Shown in pieces: positions 5,273-5,602 of a DNA stretch of 5,602 nt (the first letter of the stretch is position 1; each line of letters starts with the position of its first letter). The translations under genes were made by a program, and so were the position numbers. The notes beneath the pieces were generated by a model. That model was given only the letters and a program-made list of their open reading frames with translations. It made no database searches and was not told the DNA's origin. This stretch comes from Actinomycetes bacterium (lineage in GTDB: Bacteria; Actinomycetota; Actinomycetes; Actinomycetales; Cellulomonadaceae). The stretch spans positions 1-5,602 of the forward strand of contig JAEWOA010000018.1 of NCBI GenBank assembly GCA_023461115.1, read 5' to 3'.

Positions 5273-5479
5273 ATGACGAGCCACCGCGACCTCGTGTCGG
5301 ACCCTTCGGCCGAGCACCTGGCGGAGCAGCAGCCGAAGGAGGCTGAGCTGGCCGCGGCCGACGCGCGGTCCGGGGGAGACGCGGCCCGCGCCCCGCGCTC
5401 GCTGCAGCGCATGGAGCTCGAGCCCGACGACGAGGCGATCGCGAGCAGCGACGACTGGGACGACCCCCAACGCCTCTAG
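5273..5479 (+). CDS. Small acidic hypothetical protein
   Basis: This is a 68-residue ORF I do not recognise. It has 17 Asp/Glu against 7 Lys/Arg, no cysteine, no hydrophobic segment and a single tryptophan. The C-terminal part LEPDDEAIASSDDWDDPQRL (49-68) is especially acidic, and the protein is probably disordered. The codons show the G/C third-position preference of the neighbouring genes, which supports a real gene. It diverges from mqo across a 115-nt region. Its TAG stop (5477-5479) lies inside CTAG, overlapping the stop of the convergent IS481-type transposase, and the likely insertion-sequence end is 1-2 nt further on. The C-terminus could therefore be native or cut short by the insertion. 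An earlier start at 5237 would add 12 residues and looks less likely. Confidence 0.6.
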   Translation: MTSHRDLVSDPSAEHLAEQQPKEAELAAADARSGGDAARAPRSLQRMELEPDDEAIASSDDWDDPQRL

Positions 5480-5602
5480 GTGTACTGCCCAGGCAGGTTG
5501 GTCAATCGTGTGATGGGCGGGACCTTGCCGATGGCTGAGTGGGGCCGGTGGTGGTTGTACTCGTGAAGCCATCCTGGCAGGGCTTTGCGCCGGGCGGTCT
5601 CG
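5476..5602 (-). CDS. IS481-family transposase, C-terminal end (5' part outside window)
   Basis: The minus-strand frame enters from the right edge and ends in TAG at 5478-5476, giving the last 41 residues. WLHEYNHHRPHSAIG (11-25) is the YNxxRPHxAx motif at the end of the rve-type DDE integrase core, and PPITRLTNLPGQYT closes it in the manner typical of IS481 transposases (PPxxRLxN near the C-terminus). The catalytic Asp and Glu residues lie outside the window, so I cannot say whether the copy is intact. The reading frame visible here is not damaged. IS3-family transposases share YNxxRPH, but the RLTN ending favours IS481. Confidence 0.85.
   Translation of the reverse strand, partial: ETARRKALPGWLHEYNHHRPHSAIGKVPPITRLTNLPGQYT
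5481..5602 (-). mobile_element. IS481-type insertion sequence, transposase 3' end side
   Basis: The transposase end defines an insertion sequence continuing past the right edge. IS481 ends usually begin 5'-TGT, and TGT at 5481-5483 sits just outside the transposase stop, so I place the end there as a proposal. CTGCC-CA-GGCAG (5485-5496) directly inside may belong to the terminal repeat. The opposite end is not visible, so neither inverted repeat nor target duplication can be confirmed. Confidence 0.6.

Noticed and set aside
5158..5412. Upstream extension of mqo by 85 residues to an ATG at 5412
   Set aside because: Mqo proteins begin a few residues before PVDVVLIG. The extension has no family similarity and runs antisense through the acidic ORF, and a TACGAT box supports GTG 5157.
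5192..5572. 126-residue minus-strand frame over the acidic ORF and IS end
   Set aside because: It is in a different frame from the recognisable transposase end and shows no domain.
1..5602. tRNA, rRNA, CRISPR array, riboswitch or replication origin
   Set aside because: No cloverleaf, conserved rRNA sequence, regular repeat-spacer pattern or riboswitch-like leader was seen. The only direct repeats are the short units at 2284-2343 and 3235-3283.

Overview
The window reads as chromosomal DNA of a very GC-rich actinobacterium, most likely of the Cellulomonas/Micrococcales kind. This rests on the strong G/C bias at third codon positions, GTG starts, the gene types (tandem universal stress protein, menaquinone-linked Mqo, a DUF2277 protein) and the many TANNNT -10 boxes placed 6-8 nt before a start codon, typical of actinobacterial leaderless genes. 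The taxonomic call is inference.

Layout from left to right. (1) The minus strand carries the 5' part of a tandem universal stress protein gene (runs off the left edge, start at 481). A 187-nt gap then holds a DosR-like dyad, followed by a complete pirin gene (669-1646). (2) A 56-nt divergent region separates pirin from a plus-strand cluster: an ECF-type sigma factor (1703-2287), overlapping by ATGA with an O6-alkylguanine-DNA alkyltransferase gene (ogt, 2284-2895), then, 10 nt on, a DUF2277 protein gene (2906-3229). (3) A T-free, C/A-rich repeat tract and two mutually exclusive hairpins lie between this cluster and the convergent minus-strand genes. (4) On the minus strand come malate:quinone oxidoreductase (mqo, 3673-5157) and, 29 nt downstream, an unrecognised 102-residue protein with a possible Cys2His2 metal site (3335-3643). 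(5) The mqo promoter region (5158-5272) contains a convincing leaderless promoter and an inverted repeat, and diverges from a small, strongly acidic ORF (5273-5479). That ORF's stop codon overlaps the stop codon of an IS481-type transposase entering from the right edge (5476-5602).

Functionally the window is mostly housekeeping and stress related: stress protein, pirin (redox/metal cupin), sigma factor plus DNA-alkylation repair, and a respiratory-chain malate dehydrogenase. The best leads are the translationally coupled sigma/ogt pair without an adjacent anti-sigma factor, the small CxC...HxxxH protein behind mqo, the regulatory dyads, and the IS junction at the acidic ORF. I see no CRISPR array, RNA gene, or clearly new multi-gene system.
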